From positions 1 through 43,337 of the forward strand of contig PBEF01000010.1 in assembly GCA_002717625.1 (NCBI GenBank): DNA of 43,337 nucleotides, read 5' to 3'. The DNA is from Fidelibacterota bacterium. Lineage in GTDB: Bacteria; Fidelibacterota; Marinisomatia; SCGC-AAA003-L08; D37C17. Position 1 is the stretch's first letter; every line of letters starts with the position of its first letter. Shown piece by piece: positions 28,807-38,755 of the stretch. The notes below the pieces were generated by a model. That model did not search any database and was not told where the DNA came from. It was given only the letters and a program-made list of their open reading frames with translations. The position numbers and the translations under genes are program-made.

Positions 28807-31770
28807 TTCATTTTCATCCATATTTTCTTGTTTTGTTTCTTCTTTTAGTATAATACCATTACCATTTACTCCATCAATTTTTATAGTTAAAGGTTGATTT
28901 AATTCAACTAAATTAACGTATTCAGATTGATATATATGATTTTGTTTATTAAGCCATTTCCAATCTATTACTGTTTTATATTTGTTTCTGTTTATTGTAA
29001 AATATCCAATCCTAAGACTAGTTAAATTTTGAAAAAAATGACTTCCAAATGATGGGTCAGGGTTTAGTGTGTCAATCCCAATTTCTATTATTGATTTTGC
29101 ATTAGCAATTTGTTCCCAATTAACAGGTATCCCAAGCCAAGGATCTGAACTTCCCCATCTGCCAGGACCAATTAACAAATAGGGCTTTTCAGTTCCAAGC
29201 TCTTTATTTAATTTTTCAATTTTTTTAGCAATTAAATTTGTTTTTTCTCGTTTAAATGTTTGAGGATTAATATATAGTATATGTCTTATTTCTTTTGATA
29301 TTCCATCACCTAGAACTTGATTGCTATAACAAAAGGAATTTGCTGATGTCATATCTTTAAAAATATCTATACTATAGTTTGTGCTATCTATTGCCATTGG
29401 CTTTACTTGTAATAAGCAAAGTTCACTTTTTTTATTTTTATTTATATTAACTGCAAATTCTATTTCAAAAGGACATCCTATAAAATTTTCTCCTTGTTTA
29501 ATAAATTCATTTAAAATATCATTTAAAGGAAAAGAATTATATTTGATTATTGATGAGAACGTTAAAATTCTAGGCCCTTGATATTGTAAAGATTCTCTTA
29601 TGATATTATCTTCTTTAACAATTACATCAGCAATATAATTTAACTGTTTATCCTTCTCAGCTATATCTAGATTGTATTTGTTAAGGTTTTCTTCTTCTCC
29701 ATTTTTTAATGGATTTTGATTATTATGAAGATTTAATGCATAAAAAGTATTTTGAGTATTATTTAACATGGATTTAGTAGAATAATATTGAGGTAATATT
29801 TCTGGATATAATGGACAGTATCTTAATGATTTTTCTCCATCTGCAATAGTTTTTCCAAGTCCAAGAGCTAGAAAAGCTACTCCATCCTTTCTTTCCATAT
29901 GTGAAACTGGATAATAGTTATAGCTTTGACAAACACCACTTAATGTAGGATAATAAATTTGATTATGTTTTTTACCGACAAGTTCCATTATAATTACAGC
30001 CATTTTTTCTTCTTCAGCTCTTTGAGAGACTGAATCCATTAATGATTTAGGTTCTCTATAAAATGTTGATGCATAAATTCGCTTTATTGCTTCAGATAGC
30101 TGGTTGAATCTTTCGCTAAATTTTTTATTTGAATTAGGTAACATTAAAGTTGAATACATTCCTGCTAGAGGTTTATACTGTGAATCTTCAAGCAAGCTAG
30201 AGGATCTAATTGCTAGTGGAAACTTTATTTTTTTCAATAAACTCTTTAGAGTTTTTATTAAATTTTTAGGTAATTTAGATTTTATAAATTTTTGTTCTAT
30301 TTTTTTATTATCATTTAAAGATAGAGATGCTTCCCAGAGATTATTTAAATCCATAAATTCATCAAATTCAGATGTTGTTATAACAATGACTTTAGGAATT
30401 CTAATATTTACATTTGGAAATCTTGTTTTAAAATCATAATCTGTCAATATAGAGTTAGCAAAAGCTAGTCCTCTTGCTTTGCCTCCCAAAGATCCATTAC
30501 CAATTCTAATAAATGAATGAGTTTTATCAGTATAACTTGAATAGTCTGCAATAGTAGGACTATCTTGATCATTAAGATAATCATTTAATAGCTTAATATG
30601 ATAAGTCCTTCTATCTTCAATAGTTTTAAAATCTTCATCTTTAAGAATTTTAAATTTAGATGCTAAATTAAATTCTCCACGTGCAGCTAGCCAATTTGAT
30701 AGATGATTATTTGATGCATGAAATGATAAAGAAGAATTAGGTATTTTTTTAATTTCATTTCTTAATTCTTTAATATCTGATGCATTTGAAATTTCTTTTC
30801 CACTTTTAAGTCTAAATTTAAAATTCCCAAATCCAAAATTATTAATAATTAATTTTCTTAAATCTTTAATTAAGGTGGGAGATTTTTTATTTAAAAATTT
30901 AGCAGAATAATTTTCTAAGATATCTAAATCAATATTATGGCTACTTTGAAAAAGAATAGGGACTGACTTATCAATTTTTCTTACTTCTTTAATTAGTTTG
31001 ATACCTGCATAAGAATCTTTTTTTTGATTAATTGGAAATCTTATATCTGATATAATTCCAAGAATATTTGAATGAAATTTCTTAATATTTTTGATTGCAT
31101 CTTCATAATTAGTTGATAGCAAAATTTTTGGACGAGCTCTCATATGTAACAATTTTTGAGTATTATTTAAGCTTTGGTTAATCAAGTGTTTAGTATGGTA
31201 AATAATTTCTTTATATAAGACAGGGAGTAAAATGGAATAATATTTTGGTGTATCTTCAACTAGAATAATAACACGTACATCAGCTTTTCTTACATCTCTA
31301 ATCACATTATTTTTATCTTCTATGAGCTTTATAATTGCTGGAAATACGTTTGAGTCTCCTGCCCAAATAAAAATTTCATCAAAATATTTTTTTTGTTTAT
31401 TTGTTATTCGTTTAACTTCAGATTCATCAAATGCTAAAAGTACTACAGGTTTTCCAGGGTATTTAGATTTAATTTCTTGACCTAATTGAAAAGAATTCAT
31501 ATCAGGAATTCTCATCATTATTATTATTAAATTAAAACTACGCTTTTCTAACATTTGCATCGCTGATTTTGCAGATGTGGCATTCCAAACTCTTGGAGCA
31601 TAGCTTAGATTCATACCAATGTATTCACTTAAAATTTGCTCTGTTAGTTTGCCATCTTGCTCTAGTGTATAACCATCATATGGACTTGCAATTAATAGAA
31701 TTTCATGAATTCTATGTAGCATTAAATCTTGAAAATGCAAGTCTGGTTTTAATGATAAACTTTTAGTCAT
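28792..31770 (-). CDS. Tandem receiver-like domains fused to a PEP-synthase-type ATP-grasp (PPDK_N) domain
   Basis: A 992-residue cytosolic protein. Residues 20-155 form a diverged receiver-like domain with no acceptor Asp (the strand reads 'LIIIMMRIPD'). Residues 165-315 form a second one with receiver-like residues in place: Glu172/Asp173, Asp242 ('IISDIRFP'), Ser276-277 and Lys295. From about 425 it has the PPDK_N/PEP-synthase nucleotide-binding domain: 'GNGSLGGKARGLAFANSIL', 'LAIRSSSLLED' and 'GMYSTLM'. The C-terminus has 'LIGPGRWGSSDPWLGIPV' and 'GSHFFQNLTSLRIGYF'. The phosphohistidine and PEP/pyruvate TIM-barrel domains of true PEP synthase are absent, so it is probably not a PEP synthase. 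It starts three bases after the phosphatase gene. Confidence 0.85.
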   Translation of the reverse strand: MTKSLSLKPDLHFQDLMLHRIHEILLIASPYDGYTLEQDGKLTEQILSEYIGMNLSYAPRVWNATSAKSAMQMLEKRSFNLIIIMMRIPDMNSFQLGQEIKSKYPGKPVVLLAFDESEVKRITNKQKKYFDEIFIWAGDSNVFPAIIKLIEDKNNVIRDVRKADVRVIILVEDTPKYYSILLPVLYKEIIYHTKHLINQSLNNTQKLLHMRARPKILLSTNYEDAIKNIKKFHSNILGIISDIRFPINQKKDSYAGIKLIKEVRKIDKSVPILFQSSHNIDLDILENYSAKFLNKKSPTLIKDLRKLIINNFGFGNFKFRLKSGKEISNASDIKELRNEIKKIPNSSLSFHASNNHLSNWLAARGEFNLASKFKILKDEDFKTIEDRRTYHIKLLNDYLNDQDSPTIADYSSYTDKTHSFIRIGNGSLGGKARGLAFANSILTDYDFKTRFPNVNIRIPKVIVITTSEFDEFMDLNNLWEASLSLNDNKKIEQKFIKSKLPKNLIKTLKSLLKKIKFPLAIRSSSLLEDSQYKPLAGMYSTLMLPNSNKKFSERFNQLSEAIKRIYASTFYREPKSLMDSVSQRAEEEKMAVIIMELVGKKHNQIYYPTLSGVCQSYNYYPVSHMERKDGVAFLALGLGKTIADGEKSLRYCPLYPEILPQYYSTKSMLNNTQNTFYALNLHNNQNPLKNGEEENLNKYNLDIAEKDKQLNYIADVIVKEDNIIRESLQYQGPRILTFSSIIKYNSFPLNDILNEFIKQGENFIGCPFEIEFAVNINKNKKSELCLLQVKPMAIDSTNYSIDIFKDMTSANSFCYSNQVLGDGISKEIRHILYINPQTFKREKTNLIAKKIEKLNKELGTEKPYLLIGPGRWGSSDPWLGIPVNWEQIANAKSIIEIGIDTLNPDPSFGSHFFQNLTSLRIGYFTINRNKYKTVIDWKWLNKQNHIYQSEYVNLVELNQPLTIKIDGVNGNGIILKEETKQENMDENESSGI

Positions 31771-31773
31771 ATG

Positions 31774-32472
31774 TTATAAGTTTTTTTGTATATAGTTTAT
31801 AACGTCATCAAAACTATAGGCTATGTGATCAGCAAGAGGATTTAAAATAGATCTATTTATATTTTCTGAAAATTGAATAAATTTTTCTGCGCCACCGAAT
31901 TTTTTTATTTCATAATCAGTAAAACCATCACCAATTATCAAATTTTTTTTATAGTATTCATTCATTGATAAGTTTTGATTGATTTGATTAGCTATTTTTA
32001 TTTTTCCTAGTTTATGAGCTAAGGGGTTATCTCTATTTATTGTTTTAATTTCCCCATTATTTTTATAAATAAATTCATTGCCATAAACATTTTCATCTTT
32101 AAAGCCAAATGATTTAACTATAGGGAAAATAATTTCTTTAAATCCTCCAGATACGATAAAACAATTAGCAGCATTTTTTTTAAAAAAATCTTTATTTTTA
32201 TAAAAACTTTTTGATATACTATCTTTTATAATTGTAATTGTTTTATTAATGTGTTTTTTATTTGCTTTAAGTATTGTAACTCTTTTTTTAAGTGCTATAT
32301 CAAATGGAATTTCCCCATTCATAGCTTTATTTGTTATATCATTTATATTATTAACTGCATTTGAATCAGAACCAAAACACACTTCAGCTAAAATATCAAG
32401 AGTTTCAACTTTAACAAAAGTGCTATCAAAGTCAATTAGTAAATTAATATTTTTAGATTCTAGGATGTTCAT
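31774..32472 (-). CDS. SerB-like HAD phosphatase (putative phosphoserine phosphatase)
   Basis: A 232-residue HAD-superfamily phosphatase. Motif I is 'LIDFDSTFV' (nucleophile and acid Asp of DxDxT), motif II Ser is in 'FIVSGGFKEI', the Lys is near 'HKLGKIKIANQ', and motif IV is 'LIIGDGFTDYEI'. The order and the cap region between motifs I and II match SerB-type enzymes that dephosphorylate phosphoserine, although related members act on other small phosphate esters. It is co-transcribed with the ATP-grasp fusion gene (three-base gap) and is divergent from the C25-like gene. Confidence 0.85.
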   Translation of the reverse strand: MNILESKNINLLIDFDSTFVKVETLDILAEVCFGSDSNAVNNINDITNKAMNGEIPFDIALKKRVTILKANKKHINKTITIIKDSISKSFYKNKDFFKKNAANCFIVSGGFKEIIFPIVKSFGFKDENVYGNEFIYKNNGEIKTINRDNPLAHKLGKIKIANQINQNLSMNEYYKKNLIIGDGFTDYEIKKFGGAEKFIQFSENINRSILNPLADHIAYSFDDVINYIQKNL

Positions 32473-32544
32473 TGGTTTTAATATATAAAAAAAAATATTA
32501 AAGCATCTAATGATTTGTTACATTCTGTTATAAGAATATTTTTT

Positions 32545-32575
32545 TTGGCACTATAATTACATTTTAAATTATAAT
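32545..32575 (+). promoter_or_regulatory. Possible promoter of the C25-like gene
   Basis: TTGGCA (32545-32550) and a perfect TATAAT (32570-32575) are 19 bp apart, slightly long for sigma-70. A second TATAAT at 32552-32557 has no good -35. The ATG at 32596 is 21 bases after the downstream -10, leaving a very short leader. Confidence 0.35.
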
Positions 32576-32595
32576 CTTAAAATAGGAATTTTTTT

Positions 32596-35500
32596 ATGAA
32601 GAATTTATTTGTATATATTATTTGTTTTGGCTTTTCTGTTTTTTTATATGCTGATTCATTCACAATTAAACAAAAACATAGTGATTATTCTGTAATAAGT
32701 TTAAGTATTGGTGATATCGCTATTGAAAAGAAAGATGGATTTGATAATATTATTTCTAATTCTAAAGGAACAACTCAAGATATTGGTCAGCCACAACTTC
32801 CAACATATACTTTTAATTATTCTATAGATTATCAAAAAAATTATATAGTTAGTTTAGAAACATCAGATTATGTGATATATGATAATATCAATTTATTGCC
32901 TACTCAAGATTTAAAAAAAGTTAATCAAGAAAAAATATTTATAAAGGATTTGGAATTATATAATTCTGATGTTGTATATCCTGAAGAGAAAGTAAGTTCT
33001 AAGAGAATGTCTCTAAGGGGTTATGAATTATTAAGTGTTGAAGTTGTTCCATATGAGTATAATCCTAAATTAAAAGAGCTTAAAGTATTTACCAATGTAG
33101 ATATAATTATATCTGAAACAAGTATTAGGGAAAGTGATAGAAGAGCTCCAAGGTCAAAACCATTTGAAATGATGTATCAAAATCATGTTTTAAATAGTGA
33201 AGATTATCAAGATTCTCGTAGTTTCCAAAAACCTTCAATTTTATATATTTGTGGTGGAAATATAGCAAGCTCTGAATACTTAGATCCATTAACTGATTGG
33301 AGACATAAACAAGGATATGTTGTTAATGTAGTATCTGCTGATCAGGCAGGAGGTTCATCATCAAATATAAAAAATTATATTTTAAATGCTTATAATAATT
33401 GGGAGCATCCACCAGAACATGTTTGTTTTGTTGGTGATGCGAATGGTAGTATAGATGTTCCTACATATACAGTTTATGGTGGTAGTGGTTGGTCAACAGC
33501 ACAAGGAGAAGGTGATTTCCCATATAGTCTTTTAGAGGGAGATGATCTATTGCCTGAAGTTAGCTTAGGTCGAATTTCAATTAGAAGTACAACCGAATTA
33601 ATTACAGCTATTAATAAAATTATTGGTTATGAAAAAAATTATGCAGAAGATTTAGATTGGCTTAATGCAATAGCATTAGTTGGAGATCCAAATAATGCTT
33701 CTGGAATTTCAACTGTTATTACAAATCAGTATATTGAACAAATGGCGCAGATACATGGTGGAATGACTGATATTAGAACTAAATATAGTGGTGGTAATGA
33801 TTATGATGATTGGATGAGAAATCAAATTAATGATGGTGTTGCATATTTAAATTATAGAGGTATTTATGGCTTTAGTGGGTTTACAACAACTGATGTTAGC
33901 CAGTTAAATAATGGATATAAACTACCATTGATTGTAACTATAACATGTGGAACAGGATCTTTTGGAACAGAGACAACATGTATATCTGAATCTTTATATA
34001 GAGCAGGGACATCAGTTAGTCCTAAAGGAGCAGTCGCAGTTGTAGGAACAGCACAATCTTATACTCATACAGCATTTAATAATATTGTTGATATGGGTAT
34101 ATTTGAAAGCATTCTTCTAAATGGCGTAAAAACAGCTGGAGAAGCTACCGTTTATGGTAAAATAGCTCTTAATGAAATTTATCCTCAAAATCCAAATGAC
34201 AATGTTTATTTATTTTCAACTTGGAATACTTTATTTGGAGATCCAGCATTACAATTATGGACATCGCCTCCACAAAATATGGTTGTGCAACATGACCAAA
34301 TGGTTATTAATGGTTCAAATAGTTTCCAAGTTACTATTACTAATCAATCAGGTATTCCAATAGAAGGGGTTGCAGTAACTTTGTCAGAAGATTATCATAC
34401 TTTTAATGGCATATTTGAAACTCAATATACAAATTCTAATGGTATTGCAGATTTTATTTTACCAGATTCAATGGATTCGGGTAATGTTAATGTAACATCT
34501 ATTAAGCAGAATTATATGCCAGATGAATCCTTTTTTATTTTTTCTAATGATTTACCAGAAGTTCAGCTTAACAATAATTCTATCATTGTTAATGATTCAT
34601 CTGGTAATGATGATGGTATTTTAAATCCTGGAGAAACAGTTTTGTTAAGTATGCAAATAGATAATGTTTCTGGAGAGCAAATTGAAGGCTCTATTATTGC
34701 AAGTATTACATCAAATTCTGATTATATAACTTTATCAAATAATGAGAATATAGCTTTAGGAAATTTTTCATCAAATATGTTGTATATAAATAATATATCT
34801 GTTCAAGCATCAAATAATATGTCAAATATGGATAACCCTATGCTGAAGTTAGAGATATATTCAACATCTGATGATTTACTTTGGAACTACGTTGTTCCTA
34901 TTGATTTTAGTTCAGCTAACTTAGATCTATCATATAATCTATCAAATTTAACAGTTGGTTCTTCATCAGATATTTCATTAGTAGTTAATAATTCTGGTAC
35001 TATGCCATTAACAAATTTGGTGGCAGAAATTAATATGAATAATAATCTTTTAACTTTTAGTCCAGATTCTTTTTTATTTGACTACGTAGGTGCAGGTCAA
35101 AGTTCTTCTTCTAATAATACTATTATCATTTCATCAGATGATTCATTAATTAATGGTTCAATTATTTCTGTTCCAATATCTTTGTCTTCAGATAATGGAT
35201 ATGAATTAGAAACATTAATATCCATTCAAGTAGGTAGTGTTACGGTTAATGATCCTGTTGGTCCAGATTTAAATGGTTATTATATATATGATATGGGAGA
35301 TACGGGTTATCAACTTGCACCTGATTATGATTGGATAGAAATTGATCCAGATTATGGCGGAAATGGGGATGAAGTTAATGTTTATGATGGAGGTGACAAT
35401 CAAGATGATGTTACCACAATCCCTTTACCTTTTGAATTTACTTTTTATGGAGTTGATTATAATGAAGTAAGTGTTTGTTCAAATGGATGGATATCTTTTG

Positions 35501-37098
35501 GTTCAACAGATATGGTATCATTTAGAAATTATACTCTTCCAGGTCCTGGGGGTCCATCTCCTATCGTTGCTGTCTTTTGGGATGATTTAAAAACAACAAA
35601 TGGTGGAGAAATTTATTCCTATCATGATGTTGCTAATGATGCTTTTATTATTGAGTGGTCTAATCTAAGAACTTTTTTATCTAATTCTACAGAATCTTTT
35701 CAAGTTATACTATATAATACAGGTAATGAAACACCTACGGGAGATGATGAGATTAAATTGCAATTTAAAGATTTTAATAATACAAGTATAGGTGATTATC
35801 CTGTTGGCAATTATAATGGTCCAGTAATTCATGGTCAGTATTCCACTGTTGGTATTGAAAATCATTTAGGTAATGATGGTTTACAGTATACATTTAATAA
35901 TTCATATGCAAATGGAGCTAGAGTACTAACGGATGAATCAGCATTATTTATCACTACGAGAGGTTCTATTCCATACGCGCAGCCAGAAGCATCTTATAAT
36001 ATTAATGAATTTGTTTTTAATGTTCCTTTAAATGAAGAAGATTCAGAAAATTTAATTATTACCAATATAGGAGAATTAGGTTCTAATTTGGTTTATGAAT
36101 TAAGTTCTACTCCTTATCCTGTTACTTCAAATCAAATAGATGGGTTTGGATATGCTTGGGCTGGTTCTATTGAAAATGAAGATGTAGTTAATTATGATTG
36201 GATAGATATTAGTGATAATTATACTGCTCTTGAATTTGAAAATAATGATACAGCTACTGAAATTAATATTGGTTTTGATTTTTCATATTATGGGAACTCT
36301 TATTCTCAATGCTTTATTAATCCAAATGGTTGGATTGGTTTTATAGAAGATGATGATGGGTGGAATAATCAGTCTTTATTTAGTGAAGAAACTCCTAATG
36401 GGTCTATATTTGGTTTTTGGGATGATTTAAACCCAGCAAATAGTGGTAATGATGTAGGAACAGGGGTTATTAAATATCATTCAGATGGACAACGATTAGT
36501 TGTTTGGTTTGATAATGTTATTCATTGGACAGACTTTAATAGAATTTATGATTTTCAGATTGTTATTTATAAAACAGGACAAGTTAATTTAAATTATCAA
36601 TCTATGTTAGGTACTACAGAATCTGCTACAGTTGGTATAAAATCTCCAAGTGGTTTATATGGATTAGAAGTTGTTCATAATGGTCCTTTTATTGAAGATA
36701 ATTTATCAATATCATTTAATACTTCTAATTGGTTATCTGTTGATTTTTTATCAGGAAATAATCAATTATCTAATGGTGAATCAGCAATTTATAGTATCGA
36801 TGTTAATACTAATAATTTAGAGCAAGGTACCTATGAAGCTTTTATTATTAATAATACCAATGCTATTAATGATTTTGATTTATTATCCGTTACTTTAAAT
36901 ACGCAAAGTAGTTTTTTATTAGGGGATTTAAATCAAGATGGAATTTTAGATATTATAGATGTTGTATCTATTGTTTCAATTATTATGGGTAATTCAGATC
37001 CTTCAAGTTTAGATCAATTGTTAGCTGATTTAAATCAAGATGGTGCTATGAATGTTCAGGATATTATTCTTTTAGTTGGTATTATTTTGAGTAATTAA
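32596..37098 (+). CDS. Giant secreted C25 (gingipain-like) peptidase-family protein with dockerin-like C-terminus
   Basis: A 1500-residue exported protein with a signal peptide at about 1-20. A gingipain-type propeptide-like region (about 20-200) leads to the C25-like domain (about 210-560): 'SILYICGGNI', 'PEHVCFVGDANGSIDVPTY' and 'PEVSLGRISIRST'. The catalytic Cys is probably Cys451 ('VTITCGTGSFG'). The position where gingipains have the catalytic His (GHG) reads 'NYRGIYG' (Ile423), so activity is doubtful. Then come an Ig-like region (about 570-640), beta-rich repeats, and two related modules (about 890-1080 and 1170-1310) with 'SNGWISFG' / 'PNGWIGFI' and FWDDL. The last 60 residues form two dockerin-like repeats ('DLNQDGILDIIDVVSIVS', 'DLNQDGAMNVQDIILLVG'). 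Confidence 0.88.
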   Translation: MKNLFVYIICFGFSVFLYADSFTIKQKHSDYSVISLSIGDIAIEKKDGFDNIISNSKGTTQDIGQPQLPTYTFNYSIDYQKNYIVSLETSDYVIYDNINLLPTQDLKKVNQEKIFIKDLELYNSDVVYPEEKVSSKRMSLRGYELLSVEVVPYEYNPKLKELKVFTNVDIIISETSIRESDRRAPRSKPFEMMYQNHVLNSEDYQDSRSFQKPSILYICGGNIASSEYLDPLTDWRHKQGYVVNVVSADQAGGSSSNIKNYILNAYNNWEHPPEHVCFVGDANGSIDVPTYTVYGGSGWSTAQGEGDFPYSLLEGDDLLPEVSLGRISIRSTTELITAINKIIGYEKNYAEDLDWLNAIALVGDPNNASGISTVITNQYIEQMAQIHGGMTDIRTKYSGGNDYDDWMRNQINDGVAYLNYRGIYGFSGFTTTDVSQLNNGYKLPLIVTITCGTGSFGTETTCISESLYRAGTSVSPKGAVAVVGTAQSYTHTAFNNIVDMGIFESILLNGVKTAGEATVYGKIALNEIYPQNPNDNVYLFSTWNTLFGDPALQLWTSPPQNMVVQHDQMVINGSNSFQVTITNQSGIPIEGVAVTLSEDYHTFNGIFETQYTNSNGIADFILPDSMDSGNVNVTSIKQNYMPDESFFIFSNDLPEVQLNNNSIIVNDSSGNDDGILNPGETVLLSMQIDNVSGEQIEGSIIASITSNSDYITLSNNENIALGNFSSNMLYINNISVQASNNMSNMDNPMLKLEIYSTSDDLLWNYVVPIDFSSANLDLSYNLSNLTVGSSSDISLVVNNSGTMPLTNLVAEINMNNNLLTFSPDSFLFDYVGAGQSSSSNNTIIISSDDSLINGSIISVPISLSSDNGYELETLISIQVGSVTVNDPVGPDLNGYYIYDMGDTGYQLAPDYDWIEIDPDYGGNGDEVNVYDGGDNQDDVTTIPLPFEFTFYGVDYNEVSVCSNGWISFGSTDMVSFRNYTLPGPGGPSPIVAVFWDDLKTTNGGEIYSYHDVANDAFIIEWSNLRTFLSNSTESFQVILYNTGNETPTGDDEIKLQFKDFNNTSIGDYPVGNYNGPVIHGQYSTVGIENHLGNDGLQYTFNNSYANGARVLTDESALFITTRGSIPYAQPEASYNINEFVFNVPLNEEDSENLIITNIGELGSNLVYELSSTPYPVTSNQIDGFGYAWAGSIENEDVVNYDWIDISDNYTALEFENNDTATEINIGFDFSYYGNSYSQCFINPNGWIGFIEDDDGWNNQSLFSEETPNGSIFGFWDDLNPANSGNDVGTGVIKYHSDGQRLVVWFDNVIHWTDFNRIYDFQIVIYKTGQVNLNYQSMLGTTESATVGIKSPSGLYGLEVVHNGPFIEDNLSISFNTSNWLSVDFLSGNNQLSNGESAIYSIDVNTNNLEQGTYEAFIINNTNAINDFDLLSVTLNTQSSFLLGDLNQDGILDIIDVVSIVSIIMGNSDPSSLDQLLADLNQDGAMNVQDIILLVGIILSN

Positions 37099-37106
37099 GG
37101 AACGTA

Positions 37107-38483
37107 TTAAAGTTCTTTTAAGTCAGATAGTAGTTGGATTAGCATATCTTTTGCATCTCCAAAAACCATAATTGAATTATCATATCCAAATAGTTCATTT
37201 TGAACTCCGGCAAATCCAGTATTCATAGTACGTTTATTAATAATTACTGTTCTAGCCTTATCTACATTAAGTATAGGCATACCGTAAATTGGACTTGATT
37301 GATCTGATCTTGCTGCAGGATTTACAACATCATTTGCTCCTAACACAACAGCAACATCGCAGTCTTCAAATTCAGGATTTATTTCATCTAAATCTTTAAG
37401 TTGCTCATAAGATATATTGGCTTCTGCTAATAAAACATTCATGTGTCCAGGCATTCTTCCTGCAACAGGATGTATAGCATATAATACTTGTTTACCTTTA
37501 TCTTCTAGAAATTCAGCAACTTCTCTAACTGCATGTTGAGCTTGAGCTACAGCTAAGCCATATCCTGGAACTATAATTATTTTTTCAGCTGCATCAAAAA
37601 TCATTGCAGCTTCTTCGGTTGAATAGCTTTTTATATTAACTTCTTTACCCTCACCTGATGACCCTTCAACTTCACCCCCAACAGCCCCAAAAATTACATT
37701 TACAAGAGATCTATTCATTCCTTTACACATTATCTGTGTAAGTATCATCCCTGATGCTCCAACTAAACTACCACAAATTATAAGGGCATTTCCTGCTGAT
37801 GGTTCACTATTAACTAATACAAAACCAGTCATTGCTGCTGCAATACCTGAATATGAGTTTAATAATGAAATTACTACTGGCATATCTGCTCCACCAATTG
37901 GAATAACTAAAAGTATTCCTAGTAGTCCAGATAAAATTAATATAGTATAAAATGAATCCATACCATAGTTTGGAATCATATATGCAGCTATTAACATAAT
38001 TATTGCTAATATTCCATTTAATAACTGCTGTCCAGGGAATGTTATGGGTTTTGTTGATATAAGACCTTGTAATTTTCCAAATGCAATGAAACTTCCAGTA
38101 AAAGTAAGTGTTCCAATTAGTACACTTAGAGTAATTGATATAATTAAAAACATGGTTGAATTATGACCATATTTTAAAAATTCTGATGTTGCTACAAGAG
38201 CAGATGCACCACCACCAAATCCATTAAATATTGCTACGAGTTGAGGCATTTGAGTCATTTCAACCTTTATTGCAAAGAATGCTCCTATAATTGATCCTAT
38301 AATCATTGCTATTGCAATCATTTTAATATCTAATTCAGTTCCTAGATAAACTGTTGCAATAATAGCAATTAACATTCCTAAAGATGCAATTATATTTCCA
38401 TTCCTTGCAGTCTTGGGATGACTTAACATTTTAAGACCATAAATAAAACAAATTGCTGATATTAAGTATGATAAATCTATCAT
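37107..38483 (-). CDS. pntB: NAD(P) transhydrogenase, beta subunit
   Basis: A 458-residue membrane protein. The N-terminal half has about eight TM segments of the proton channel domain II. The C-terminal half is the NADP-binding domain III: 'VPGYGLAVAQAQHAVREVAE', 'YAIHPVAGRMPGHMNVLLAE', 'DVAVVLGANDVVNPAA' and 'RTMNTGFAGVQNELF'. It couples proton movement to hydride transfer from NADH to NADP+, supplying NADPH for GDH and SDR-type reductases. It is the last of three tightly packed genes, one base after the small alpha-2 gene. Confidence 0.96.
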   Translation of the reverse strand: MIDLSYLISAICFIYGLKMLSHPKTARNGNIIASLGMLIAIIATVYLGTELDIKMIAIAMIIGSIIGAFFAIKVEMTQMPQLVAIFNGFGGGASALVATSEFLKYGHNSTMFLIISITLSVLIGTLTFTGSFIAFGKLQGLISTKPITFPGQQLLNGILAIIMLIAAYMIPNYGMDSFYTILILSGLLGILLVIPIGGADMPVVISLLNSYSGIAAAMTGFVLVNSEPSAGNALIICGSLVGASGMILTQIMCKGMNRSLVNVIFGAVGGEVEGSSGEGKEVNIKSYSTEEAAMIFDAAEKIIIVPGYGLAVAQAQHAVREVAEFLEDKGKQVLYAIHPVAGRMPGHMNVLLAEANISYEQLKDLDEINPEFEDCDVAVVLGANDVVNPAARSDQSSPIYGMPILNVDKARTVIINKRTMNTGFAGVQNELFGYDNSIMVFGDAKDMLIQLLSDLKEL

Positions 38484-38484
38484 T

Positions 38485-38754
38485 CTATTTCCTTTTAAAC
38501 ATTTTTAACATTCTATCAGTGACCATAAAACCACCTACAACATTAATCATTGCGAATATAACCGCAATAAATCCAAGCCACATACCAATATCACCATCAA
38601 TATTTGTTGCTAAGATAGCTCCAATAATAGCAATACCAGAAATAGCATTAGAGCCTGACATTAAAGGAGTATGAAGTGTAGGTGGAACTTTAGTTATAAT
38701 TTCAAAACCTACAAATACAGCTAAAATAAAAATTGTAATAGTTGTTATATCCAT
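38485..38754 (-). CDS. pntAB: NAD(P) transhydrogenase, alpha subunit 2 (membrane part)
   Basis: An 89-residue membrane protein equal to the C-terminal membrane portion of E. coli PntA, with three hydrophobic segments and the conserved 'GFEIITKVPPTLHTPLMSGS', 'NAISGIAIIGA' and 'INVVGGFMVTDRMLKMF'. A separate small gene is the common three-subunit form of the enzyme (as in Rhodospirillum), so the split is not a frameshift. One base separates it from the genes on either side. Confidence 0.95.
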   Translation of the reverse strand: MDITTITIFILAVFVGFEIITKVPPTLHTPLMSGSNAISGIAIIGAILATNIDGDIGMWLGFIAVIFAMINVVGGFMVTDRMLKMFKRK

Positions 38755-38755
38755 A

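Noticed and set aside
37097-37118. Inverted repeat AAGGAAC/GTTCTTT between the C25-like gene and pntB, as a terminator
   Set aside because: The stem is only 7 bp with a G-T pair and is AT-rich, it overlaps the pntB 3' end, and the T run is short. It was not strong enough to list as a feature.
38453-38674. 73-codon frame on the plus strand opposite the small transhydrogenase subunit
   Set aside because: The opposite strand encodes the well-recognised alpha-2 subunit, and the frame has no independent support.
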